Origin: an uncultured Allomuricauda sp.
Lineage (GTDB): Bacteria > Bacteroidota > Bacteroidia > Flavobacteriales > Flavobacteriaceae
Direction: 5' to 3'
Assembly (NCBI RefSeq): GCF_947258355.1
Contig: NZ_CAMYIC010000062.1
Coordinates: 85,454-149,453 of the forward strand
DNA: 64,000 bases
Position numbers and translations under genes: made by a program. Each line of letters starts with the position of its first letter. Within the stretch, counting starts at the first letter, position 1. Of the stretch, positions 1 to 7,220 are shown in pieces. The notes beneath the pieces are model-generated. The model saw nothing but the letters and a program-made list of their open reading frames with translations. It made no database searches and was not told the DNA's origin.

Positions 1-330
1 GGCTTCGATGCTATTTTGTTTACCAAAGTGGTAGGTACTGAGAACCGAAGGACCTTTAGGGAACACATAAATGATGTGGATAAAATGTTCATGCGGTTTA
101 CCAACGATTATTTGGAACACCAAGAGATTTACTACGATCCCGAATACTATGATTCGTTCAATATATACCATTCAGAGACGTCGCTCTATTGCATATGTGT
201 TGGAAAGGAAATAGAATTGATTTGGAGGGGAGAGGTAGATGTAACAGAGCCTGCCAATGTCAATAAAGCCATAGACTCTTACATTAAAACGGTAACGAAG
301 TCAATGGGGGAACAAGATGTGATTTTTTAG
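1..330 (+). CDS. C-terminal part of a small conserved hypothetical protein
   Basis: The frame is open from the first base, so the gene starts outside the window; 109 residues are visible before the TAG at 328-330. The TTG at 16 is inside the frame and I do not take it as the start. The visible part has a charged middle and a stretch reading ETSLYCICVGKEIELIWRG, a pattern I associate with small Bacteroidota lipoproteins of unknown function. No catalytic motif is visible. The stop overlaps by four bases the stop of the converging small ORF on the other strand. Function unknown. Confidence 0.6.
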   Translation, partial: GFDAILFTKVVGTENRRTFREHINDVDKMFMRFTNDYLEHQEIYYDPEYYDSFNIYHSETSLYCICVGKEIELIWRGEVDVTEPANVNKAIDSYIKTVTKSMGEQDVIF

Positions 331-476
331 GAGGACATCCCTAAGGCTTCCAATACGCCCAAAAAATCCAAAACAATCAAAACAGGAATTGCTATCAGTA
401 TTACAATCAATACAAAAACCATAATCCGCAAAAAACCGACCATAAGTTTGTTTCCAAAGCTAATTTCATCCGCCAT
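327..476 (-). CDS. Small single-pass membrane protein, 49 residues
   Basis: An ATG at 476-474 opens a 49-codon frame ending in TAA at 329-327. It reads MADEISFGNKLMVGFLRIM, then a strongly hydrophobic stretch of about 20 residues (FVLIVILIAIPVLIVLDFLG), then a short tail ending in GMSS. This is the layout of a one-helix inner-membrane protein. The frame fills almost the whole gap between the preceding converging gene and the sugar transporter, and I find no better reading of it. Against it: such short frames arise by chance, there is no ribosome site I can recognise, and I know no named family. Function unknown. Confidence 0.5.
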   Translation of the reverse strand: MADEISFGNKLMVGFLRIMVFVLIVILIAIPVLIVLDFLGVLEALGMSS

Positions 477-581
477 AATAGTGTAATTTCCTTCAATTTA
501 CGGAATTATTTGCGCATTACCTTTACAGTGAAACCCAATATTCGATTAACGGATGAATTTATACTGTGTGCTGTAAACCAA

Positions 582-1973
582 TTATTTGGAGTCTTCTTGT
601 TTTCTGCTGAGCAGTTTCCCTAGCTCTTCCAATGAGATTCCTTTCGTCTCGGGCATCATAAATATCACCCATAGTAACTGTAGCACCATCATAACCGCAA
701 AAAAGATAAAGATAGGCCAAGGGTTGTCTTTGAACACGCCTATTTCAGCATCTAAAAAGGTAGGTGTGAGCAAGGTGATCAAAGCGGCGAACACCCAATG
801 GGTCCCAGTTCCCCATGATTGCCCATAAGAGCGAACTTTGTTAGGGAATATCTCGGAAATAAACACCCAAATGACTGCTCCTTGACCCACGGCATGGGAT
901 GCTATAAAAACCAAAATAAAGGTGAGAAGGAGAACTGAGCTGGCCCCTGAATAAAAACACCATCCTACCATGGCCAAGCTCAAAATATAACCAATAGAAC
1001 CAATGTACATCAACTGTTTACGGCCCAGTTTGTCAATAAGGGAAATGCCAACAAAGGTGAAAATCAAATTGATGACACCGATGGATATGGAACTAAAGAG
1101 CGATTCGCCAGAGGCCAATCCTGCCCGTTCCAATATTTCTGGAGCGTAGTACAGTACAAAATTTATACCTGATAGTTGATTGAAAAATGCTAGTAAAAAG
1201 GCCAGCACCAAAGGTTTATTGTATTTACCGGAGAATAGGCTTTCTTTCTTCTTTTCCGAAGTGTCCAACAAAGCCACTTTTATCTGTTCCAGATGAACAG
1301 AAGCCTTATCTTTTGCAATACCGAGCAGTGTAATGGATTCGATTACTACAGCATCGGCATGGTTTTTCAATAATAACCATCGTGGGCTGTTAGGTATTTT
1401 GAATACCATAATGGTATAAATGAGCGCTGGCAATCCTTCGATACCCAACATCCATCGCCAAGCTATACTTTCATCAAATAGTATCCCGATGAGGTAGTTG
1501 GAGATAAAGGCAATCAAAATTCCAAAAACAATGTTGAACTGGTACATGGCCGTTAACCTTCCTCGAGTCTGCGCAGTTGAAATTTCCGAAATATATACTG
1601 GTGCTGCGACCGAAGATGCTCCTACACCGACCCCTCCTATAAACCTAAAGAGTGAAAAACTGTAAGGTTCGGCAGCCAATGCTGAACCTACCGCAGATGC
1701 AAAGTAGAGTACGCCTATCCAAAACAAGGTTTTTTTTCTTCCCAAGCGGTCGGTGGGAATACCACCAAAAAGTGAACCTAAAACAGTTCCCCAAAGGGCC
1801 ATGGACATAATAAAAATACCATGGAAAGTAAAAATGGAGTCTCCCAAAAACCAATTGGTGTCCCATATTTCTTTAATGGGTTGGTTGGCACCGGAAATAA
1901 CCACAGTGTCGAACCCAAACAAAAAGCCCGCTAGGGCTGCCGTCAATGAAATTCTGAAAATACGCTTGTCCAT
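582..1973 (-). CDS. MFS sugar porter (sugar:proton symporter family)
   Basis: A 463-residue integral membrane protein with the twelve-helix pattern of the sugar porter family of the major facilitator superfamily. Family signatures are visible in order: DTVVISGA in helix 1, DRLGRKKT after helix 2, APVYISEIS in the helix 4-5 region, PNSPRWLL before the central loop, DKLGRKQL in the second half, and PETKGISLEELG near the C-terminus (about residue 441). These mark proton-coupled uptake of a monosaccharide such as xylose, glucose or galactose across the inner membrane; the substrate cannot be read from sequence. Length is normal. It lies 32 bp downstream of kdtA on the same strand, with no obvious functional link and no neighbouring sugar-catabolic gene. 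Confidence 0.9.
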   Translation of the reverse strand: MDKRIFRISLTAALAGFLFGFDTVVISGANQPIKEIWDTNWFLGDSIFTFHGIFIMSMALWGTVLGSLFGGIPTDRLGRKKTLFWIGVLYFASAVGSALAAEPYSFSLFRFIGGVGVGASSVAAPVYISEISTAQTRGRLTAMYQFNIVFGILIAFISNYLIGILFDESIAWRWMLGIEGLPALIYTIMVFKIPNSPRWLLLKNHADAVVIESITLLGIAKDKASVHLEQIKVALLDTSEKKKESLFSGKYNKPLVLAFLLAFFNQLSGINFVLYYAPEILERAGLASGESLFSSISIGVINLIFTFVGISLIDKLGRKQLMYIGSIGYILSLAMVGWCFYSGASSVLLLTFILVFIASHAVGQGAVIWVFISEIFPNKVRSYGQSWGTGTHWVFAALITLLTPTFLDAEIGVFKDNPWPIFIFFAVMMVLQLLWVIFMMPETKGISLEELGKLLSRKQEDSK

Positions 1974-2005
1974 ATGGGATGAATTTTGCTAAAGCTAACC
2001 AAATT

Positions 2006-3250
2006 TTACAAAATCTTGGAAATGTATTTCATGATCAGGTCCGCAGCTCCTCGGTTGGAGTTAATATAATTGGAGTTAATGTTCCCTATGTTTTTGATGG
2101 AAATAGGCTTGTTCAGTAGATCGCGCATTAAATTATCAAAGCTATCCTGACTGGAAATGGGAATGATGCCCCCTTTGTTGACCAAGTCTTCAGCTTCCTT
2201 AAAGCCTTCAAATTGTGGTCCAATGATGATGGGGATGCCAAAGACGGCTGGCTCCATAGTGTTGTGCAGTCCCGTAGCAAAACCACCGCCCACGTAAGCG
2301 ATGTTCGCATAACTGTAGATTTTAGTGAGTAATCCAATGGTATCGATAATAAGGACATCGACTTCTTTTAGATTTTGGTTGCCCAATTCCGAATAGCGTA
2401 GCACGGTTTTTTTGAGAGCCGAGGCTATTTTATCGACATGGACAGGTTTTATCTCGTGGGGAGCTATCACAAACTTTACCTTTTCGTCGGTATTGTTTAT
2501 GTAACTGATCAAGATTTTCTCGTCTTCGGGCCACGTACTCCCTGCTACCAAGCAGAGCTGATTATTTTTGAACCGGTCCATAAAATCCAGTTGGTTGTTC
2601 CTGTTCAAAATCTCGGAAACACGATCTAATCGGGTATCTCCCCCGATAGTACAATTGTTTATTCCGATGGATTCCAAAAGCACTTTGGACTTTTTGTCCT
2701 GAACAAAATAATGGTTGAACATCCCTAAACTCTTCCGCATAAATCCTCCAAAGGATTTAAAATAAATCTGTCTTTTCGAGAAAATGGCGGAGACCAAAAT
2801 GGTGGGAATGTTTCTTATCTTGAGATGATGCAGATAATTGGGCCACACTTCGTACTTAACAAAAATGACCAGATCTGGATTCACTAGATTTAAAAAACGC
2901 TTCACTTTGGAATTGCTGTCCATGGGCAGATAAACCACTACATCGGCAACGGAGGAGTTCTTTTTGACCTCATAACCTGATGGCGAAAAAAAACTTAGTA
3001 CCACCTTGTGTTCTGGGTATTTGGAGCGCAATCTCTCCAAAATAGGCAGACCTTGTTCAAACTCGCCCAGAGAAGCTACGTGCATCCAAATGGTGTTGTC
3101 CGTAGGGTGGATTTTTTCTTCCAACAATGGAAAAGTGCTCTTTCTGCCTTGCACGAACAATTTGATTTTAGCATTGAAAAGCGCGACCACTTTTAGCACA
3201 AGCCAAGAAAGATTGATCAGGATGTTATAAAGAAAACGCAAGGGCATCAT
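2006..3250 (-). CDS. kdtA: 3-deoxy-D-manno-octulosonic acid (Kdo) transferase
   Basis: A 414-residue GT-B type glycosyltransferase that moves Kdo from CMP-Kdo onto lipid A precursor, starting the inner core of lipopolysaccharide at the cytoplasmic face of the inner membrane. An N-terminal hydrophobic anchor is followed by HVASLGEFEQG, which carries the conserved acceptor-side glutamate. The C-terminal half has AGSTWPEDE, APHEIKPVH and GGGFATGLHNTMEPAVFG, the last being the donor-binding signature of the family. Two methionines stand at the start; the first is taken. The divergent neighbours are a sugar aminotransferase and GalE, so the locus concerns cell-surface carbohydrate. Confidence 0.93.
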   Translation of the reverse strand: MMPLRFLYNILINLSWLVLKVVALFNAKIKLFVQGRKSTFPLLEEKIHPTDNTIWMHVASLGEFEQGLPILERLRSKYPEHKVVLSFFSPSGYEVKKNSSVADVVVYLPMDSNSKVKRFLNLVNPDLVIFVKYEVWPNYLHHLKIRNIPTILVSAIFSKRQIYFKSFGGFMRKSLGMFNHYFVQDKKSKVLLESIGINNCTIGGDTRLDRVSEILNRNNQLDFMDRFKNNQLCLVAGSTWPEDEKILISYINNTDEKVKFVIAPHEIKPVHVDKIASALKKTVLRYSELGNQNLKEVDVLIIDTIGLLTKIYSYANIAYVGGGFATGLHNTMEPAVFGIPIIIGPQFEGFKEAEDLVNKGGIIPISSQDSFDNLMRDLLNKPISIKNIGNINSNYINSNRGAADLIMKYISKIL

Positions 3251-3304
3251 TTTTCGCTAAAATACATTCTTTCGGTCAGAGACCATTATGGCATCTTAAT
3301 TTCT

Positions 3305-3312
3305 TAATTTTG
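3305..3312 (+). promoter_or_regulatory. -7 promoter element TAATTTTG ahead of the DegT aminotransferase gene
   Basis: Exact match to the Bacteroidota -7 consensus TAnnTTTG, 18 bp before the ATG at 3331, in the divergent gap to kdtA. No clear -33 TTTG is seen at the expected spacing. Confidence 0.5.
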
Positions 3313-3330
3313 ACTTATTAATTTATTCCA

Positions 3331-4485
3331 ATGAAAAAAATACAAATGGTTGACCTAAAAGGTCAATACGAAGGCATAAAAACCGAGGTCAACGAAGCCA
3401 TTTCGGAAATCTTGGATTCCTCTTCATTTATAAATGGCCCCCATGTTCATGCATTTCAGAATGAGCTGGAAGAGTATTTGGGTGTAAAACATGTGATACC
3501 GTGTGCCAATGGTACCGATGCACTTCAAATATGTATGATGGGCCTAGGATTGCAGCCGGGGGATGAAGTGATCACGGCGGACTTTACCTTTGCTGCTACC
3601 GTGGAAGTAATTGGCCTGTTGCAACTCACACCTGTTTTAGTGGATGTGGAACCCGATACCTTTAACATAGATGTGAAGGCCATTGAAAAGGCAATCACGC
3701 CAAAAACAAAGGCCATTGTTCCAGTACATCTTTTTGGACAATGTGCCGATATGGATGGGATTATGGAGTTGGCCAAAAAGCATGATTTGTATGTCATCGA
3801 AGATAATGCCCAGGCGATAGGAGGATCCTATTTCTCCAAAGATGGTTCCAAACAAAAAGCTGGGAGTATAGGACATGTTGGTGCAACATCGTTCTTTCCG
3901 TCCAAAAACTTGGGCTGTTATGGAGATGGAGGTGCCATTTTTACCAATGATGATGATTTGGCGCATACCATTCGAGGTATCGTAAATCATGGGATGTACA
4001 AAAGGTATTACCACGATGTGGTCGGTGTAAATTCACGACTGGACTCCATTCAAGCGGCTGTGTTACGGGCCAAATTACCCAAATTGGATTTCTACAACCA
4101 AAAGCGATGGGAAGCGGCTGCAAAATATTCCAAGGCGTTTAAAGGACAAGAGCATATTGTCGCGCCAAAAATATCTTGTGGCTGCGATACCGAGAAAAGC
4201 GTTTGCGATTGCCACGTATTTCACCAGTATACCTTGAGGATTACCAATGGGAAACGAGATGAGCTGGTAAAACATTTAAATGATAATAACGTTCCATGTG
4301 GTGTGTATTATCCGGTTCCGTTGCACAAACAAAAGGCTTATGCGGACGACCGTTACAACGAAGATGATTTCCCTGTGACCAATCAGTTGGTGAACGAAGT
4401 GATTTCCCTACCAATGCATACAGAATTGGATGATGAGCAAATTGAATACATAACCAATTTGGTAATCGACTTTGTAAACAAATAA
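3331..4485 (+). CDS. DegT/DnrJ/EryC1/StrS family sugar aminotransferase
   Basis: A 384-residue fold-type I PLP enzyme of the nucleotide-sugar aminotransferase family. Visible marks are ANGTDALQ (cofactor phosphate binding), EDNAQAIGG (aspartate contacting the pyridine nitrogen) and FFPSKNLGCYGDGGA with the Schiff-base lysine K192. Such enzymes transaminate keto-deoxy UDP- or dTDP-sugars for capsule, O-antigen or glycan synthesis; the exact sugar is unknown. Unusual is an insertion with four cysteines (C283, C285, C292, C294, followed by H295), which looks like a metal-binding loop. The stop is two bases before the ATG of galE, so the two are surely co-transcribed. Confidence 0.88.
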   Translation: MKKIQMVDLKGQYEGIKTEVNEAISEILDSSSFINGPHVHAFQNELEEYLGVKHVIPCANGTDALQICMMGLGLQPGDEVITADFTFAATVEVIGLLQLTPVLVDVEPDTFNIDVKAIEKAITPKTKAIVPVHLFGQCADMDGIMELAKKHDLYVIEDNAQAIGGSYFSKDGSKQKAGSIGHVGATSFFPSKNLGCYGDGGAIFTNDDDLAHTIRGIVNHGMYKRYYHDVVGVNSRLDSIQAAVLRAKLPKLDFYNQKRWEAAAKYSKAFKGQEHIVAPKISCGCDTEKSVCDCHVFHQYTLRITNGKRDELVKHLNDNNVPCGVYYPVPLHKQKAYADDRYNEDDFPVTNQLVNEVISLPMHTELDDEQIEYITNLVIDFVNK

Positions 4486-4487
4486 AA

Positions 4488-5504
4488 ATGAAAATACTCG
4501 TAACAGGTGGTTTGGGCTTCATTGGTTCCCATACCGTCGTTGAATTGGAAAATGAAGGTTTTGATGTGATAATTGTGGATAATCTTTCCAATTCATCTAT
4601 CGATGTGTTGAACGGCATAGAAGCCATTACAGGTAGAAAACCCATTTTTGAAGAATTCGATCTGCGGGATAAATCAAAAGTCCAAAGCTTCTTTCAAAAG
4701 CATGATGATATTGCGGGTGTGATTCACTTTGCGGCATCCAAGGCGGTTGGGGAAAGCGTGGAAGAACCACTTTTGTATTATGAGAATAATCTTGGGGTAC
4801 TCGTCTACATACTCCAAGAATTAAAGAAAAAGAGTGGGGCAAGCTTTATCTTCAGCAGTTCTTGTACCGTTTATGGCCAGGCAGACGAAATGCCAATTAC
4901 CGAAGCCGCTCCTGTAAAACCTGCCGAATCCCCTTATGGCAATACCAAACAGGTGGGCGAGGAAATTATAAGGGACACCTGTAAGGTACATCCAGAGATC
5001 AAAGCCATTGCGCTACGCTATTTTAATCCGATCGGGGCACATCCATCGGGTAAAATCGGGGAACTTCCCATTGGAGTACCACAAAACTTGGTGCCTTTTA
5101 TCACCCAAACAGGCATAGGTTTACGGGAACAACTTTCTGTTTTTGGCGATGATTATCCAACCGAAGATGGTACCTGTATCAGGGATTACATTCATGTAGT
5201 GGATTTGGCCAAGGCACACGTTGCCGCATTGCAGCGTTTGTTGAAAGGAAAGAACAAAGATAATTACGAAGTGTTTAATTTGGGTACGGGAACAGGAAGC
5301 TCTGTATTGGAGGTGATCCAAAGTTTTGAACGTGTTTCTGGGGAAAAATTGAACTATAAAATAGTGGACAGGCGACCTGGAGACATTACACAAGCTTACG
5401 CCGATACTAAAAAGGCAAATGAGGTTTTGGGTTGGAAGGCAAAATCTAGCCTTGATGACGCTATGAAATCTGCATGGGAGTGGGAGAAAATCATAAGAAG
5501 TTAG
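4488..5504 (+). CDS. galE: UDP-glucose 4-epimerase
   Basis: A 338-residue extended short-chain dehydrogenase, the usual length for GalE. The N-terminus has the NAD-binding motif GGLGFIGSH, then FSSSCTVYG with the conserved serine, and Y150-x3-K154 as the catalytic pair. ALRYFNPIGAH, DGTCIRDYIHVVDLA and the C-terminal RPGDITQAYADT are all typical of true GalE. It interconverts UDP-glucose and UDP-galactose (possibly also the N-acetyl forms) in the cytoplasm. It directly follows the DegT gene with a two-base gap, which suggests that both feed one surface-glycan precursor pathway. Confidence 0.93.
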   Translation: MKILVTGGLGFIGSHTVVELENEGFDVIIVDNLSNSSIDVLNGIEAITGRKPIFEEFDLRDKSKVQSFFQKHDDIAGVIHFAASKAVGESVEEPLLYYENNLGVLVYILQELKKKSGASFIFSSSCTVYGQADEMPITEAAPVKPAESPYGNTKQVGEEIIRDTCKVHPEIKAIALRYFNPIGAHPSGKIGELPIGVPQNLVPFITQTGIGLREQLSVFGDDYPTEDGTCIRDYIHVVDLAKAHVAALQRLLKGKNKDNYEVFNLGTGTGSSVLEVIQSFERVSGEKLNYKIVDRRPGDITQAYADTKKANEVLGWKAKSSLDDAMKSAWEWEKIIRS

Positions 5505-5545
5505 GGTAGAGTGATCCCAAACTCCAGTTTGGACGTAGATAGAGT

Positions 5546-5902
5546 ATGCTGCCCAATTATAACAACAGTTTGGAATTGCTGGAAGGTGTCCAGAAAGAGC
5601 AACTCTATCAAAAACTATTGCATCAGCTCAAGAAGGATTTTGAGTTGGCCAATATTCCCATCAATATTCCTTTGGATATATCTCCTGATAAACTCAAAAC
5701 AGTCATTCACGAAAAAATTTATTTTTTGATCGTGGAAAAGTTTCCAGAGTATCTAAACCTATTGTATGTGGTGGATATCTCCGAGAAAGCAGTGAAAAGT
5801 ATAACACCATCAGACGTTGTCGATGTTTCGGCGGAGGTGTCTTTTTTACTTTTAAAAAGGGAATGGCAAAAAGTTTGGTACAAGGCCAAATATAGCCGTT
5901 GA
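5546..5902 (+). CDS. Conserved hypothetical protein, 118 residues
   Basis: The frame begins at an ATG 41 bp after galE on the same strand and gives a soluble, mixed helix-strand protein with no signal peptide. The N-terminal third is rich in leucine and charged residues (LLEGVQKEQLYQKLLHQL), suggesting a helix; the end is basic (REWQKVWYKAKYSR). An overlapping frame from 5511 is less protein-like. I do not recognise a named domain. Position suggests it may be transcribed with galE, but nothing shows that it acts in sugar metabolism. It converges with the acyltransferase gene, 8 bp away. Confidence 0.6.
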   Translation: MLPNYNNSLELLEGVQKEQLYQKLLHQLKKDFELANIPINIPLDISPDKLKTVIHEKIYFLIVEKFPEYLNLLYVVDISEKAVKSITPSDVVDVSAEVSFLLLKREWQKVWYKAKYSR

Positions 5903-5910
5903 GTTCCTCT

Positions 5911-7011
5911 TTAAACTTTTACGTAAATACCCTTTTTGTCCATAAAATAGCCCACGACCCAGCATGTGAGCATTACCCAAAGGGCAAACAGCAAAGAACC
6001 AATATGCCCACCAGACCATGATATAAATATATTGTCGGCAATCCATCTGTAAAGTGACTCTCCATTAATATCTATGGCAAACAGGGTGATTATGAACAAC
6101 TCCGATAACAAATAAATGAACAAGGTGTTTTTTCCAAAAACCTCAAAAAAGTAGCTCCAACCTTTGGCCTTTTTCATATCCAGAATGTAAATAAGAATGG
6201 CAATGGCAAAAAGGTCTATGCCGCAAGTGAGCAATACAAAGGAACTTGTCCAAAGTTTTTTGTTGATGGGCAAAATAAGGTCCCATGCCAAACCTGCAAA
6301 AACCAGGGCAAACCCAACCATCATCAATTTGGCCACCGTTTCAAAGTTTTGACCATTGTTCTGGATAAATCGACCCGCTAAATAACCGATGATCACATTG
6401 ACAATGGCAGGAAGTGTACTTAATAGGCCTTCAGGGTCAAAAGCTATACCTTCCCCATGGTACATATGGTTGGCGCCAATGAGCCATTCGTCAAGTTTCA
6501 AAACAGCATTGCCCGATAAGGTGAGGTCGCCAAAACCAATTAAAATTAGATGGTATCCGACCAAAAATACCACACTCAACCAAATGGCTGTTTTGGTCTT
6601 CACGAAGTGAAGAATAATGGAGGCGAACATATAACAGAGGGCAATACGTTGTAAAACCCCAAAAACCCGGGTCTCGGAAAAGGGCTTTAATTGCCCATCA
6701 TCAAAAAATGGGTACCAATACATTAAAAATCCGAGCAAGAATATAATCGCTGTTCGCTTTAACACCTTTTTAAAAACGGCGGATTGCCCCATGCTTTCGT
6801 ACTTCTTCATGCTAAAGCTCATGGAATTTCCCACTACAAACAAAAATGTAGGAAAAACAAGGTCGGTCAATGTAAAACCGTTCCATTCGGCATGCAATAA
6901 AGGAGAAAATGTCGTGGACCAGTTTCCAGGTGAATTTACAATGATCATTAAGGCAACATCTAGGCCCCTGAAAACATCGAGGGAGAGGTATCTGTTTTTA
7001 AGTTTGGACAT
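5911..7011 (-). CDS. NagX/HGSNAT-like membrane acyltransferase (DUF5009 type)
   Basis: A 366-residue polytopic membrane protein with about ten hydrophobic segments. The N-terminus reads RYLSLDVFRGLDVALMIIVN, the signature of proteins related to heparan-alpha-glucosaminide N-acetyltransferase and bacterial NagX. GFTLTDLVFPTFLFVVG in the second segment is also typical. Family members pass acyl groups across the membrane to sugars, and NagX-type genes often sit with N-acetylglucosamine or glycan catabolism; here there is no such neighbour. I start it at the ATG at 7011 (MSKLKNRYL), not at an upstream in-frame TTG at 7038, because the family begins close to this methionine. Confidence 0.82.
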   Translation of the reverse strand: MSKLKNRYLSLDVFRGLDVALMIIVNSPGNWSTTFSPLLHAEWNGFTLTDLVFPTFLFVVGNSMSFSMKKYESMGQSAVFKKVLKRTAIIFLLGFLMYWYPFFDDGQLKPFSETRVFGVLQRIALCYMFASIILHFVKTKTAIWLSVVFLVGYHLILIGFGDLTLSGNAVLKLDEWLIGANHMYHGEGIAFDPEGLLSTLPAIVNVIIGYLAGRFIQNNGQNFETVAKLMMVGFALVFAGLAWDLILPINKKLWTSSFVLLTCGIDLFAIAILIYILDMKKAKGWSYFFEVFGKNTLFIYLLSELFIITLFAIDINGESLYRWIADNIFISWSGGHIGSLLFALWVMLTCWVVGYFMDKKGIYVKV

Positions 7012-7175
7012 GTTGAGTTGGTTTAGCTGGTTGTCCAAGTTATATTATTTTTAGTTTTCCCTGTTAATTTCAGTTAAAAATTTCATTTTTATTGCTTTCA
7101 TGTTCATTCTATGATTTAGTTGTAAATTTGGATAAGAAATTAAAGGGAATGCAAGCATATAAATGCTAAAACCCG

Positions 7176-7183
7176 TATTTTTG
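7176..7183 (+). promoter_or_regulatory. -7 promoter element TATTTTTG for sucA-odhB
   Basis: Exact TAnnTTTG match 37 bp before the sucA ATG, in the divergent gap with the acyltransferase gene. No TTTG at the expected -33 position, so activity may need an activator or a degenerate upstream element. Confidence 0.5.
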
Positions 7184-7220
7184 ACAAAATTTTCCATAAA
7201 GTTTTGGAGAAACAGAAAGA

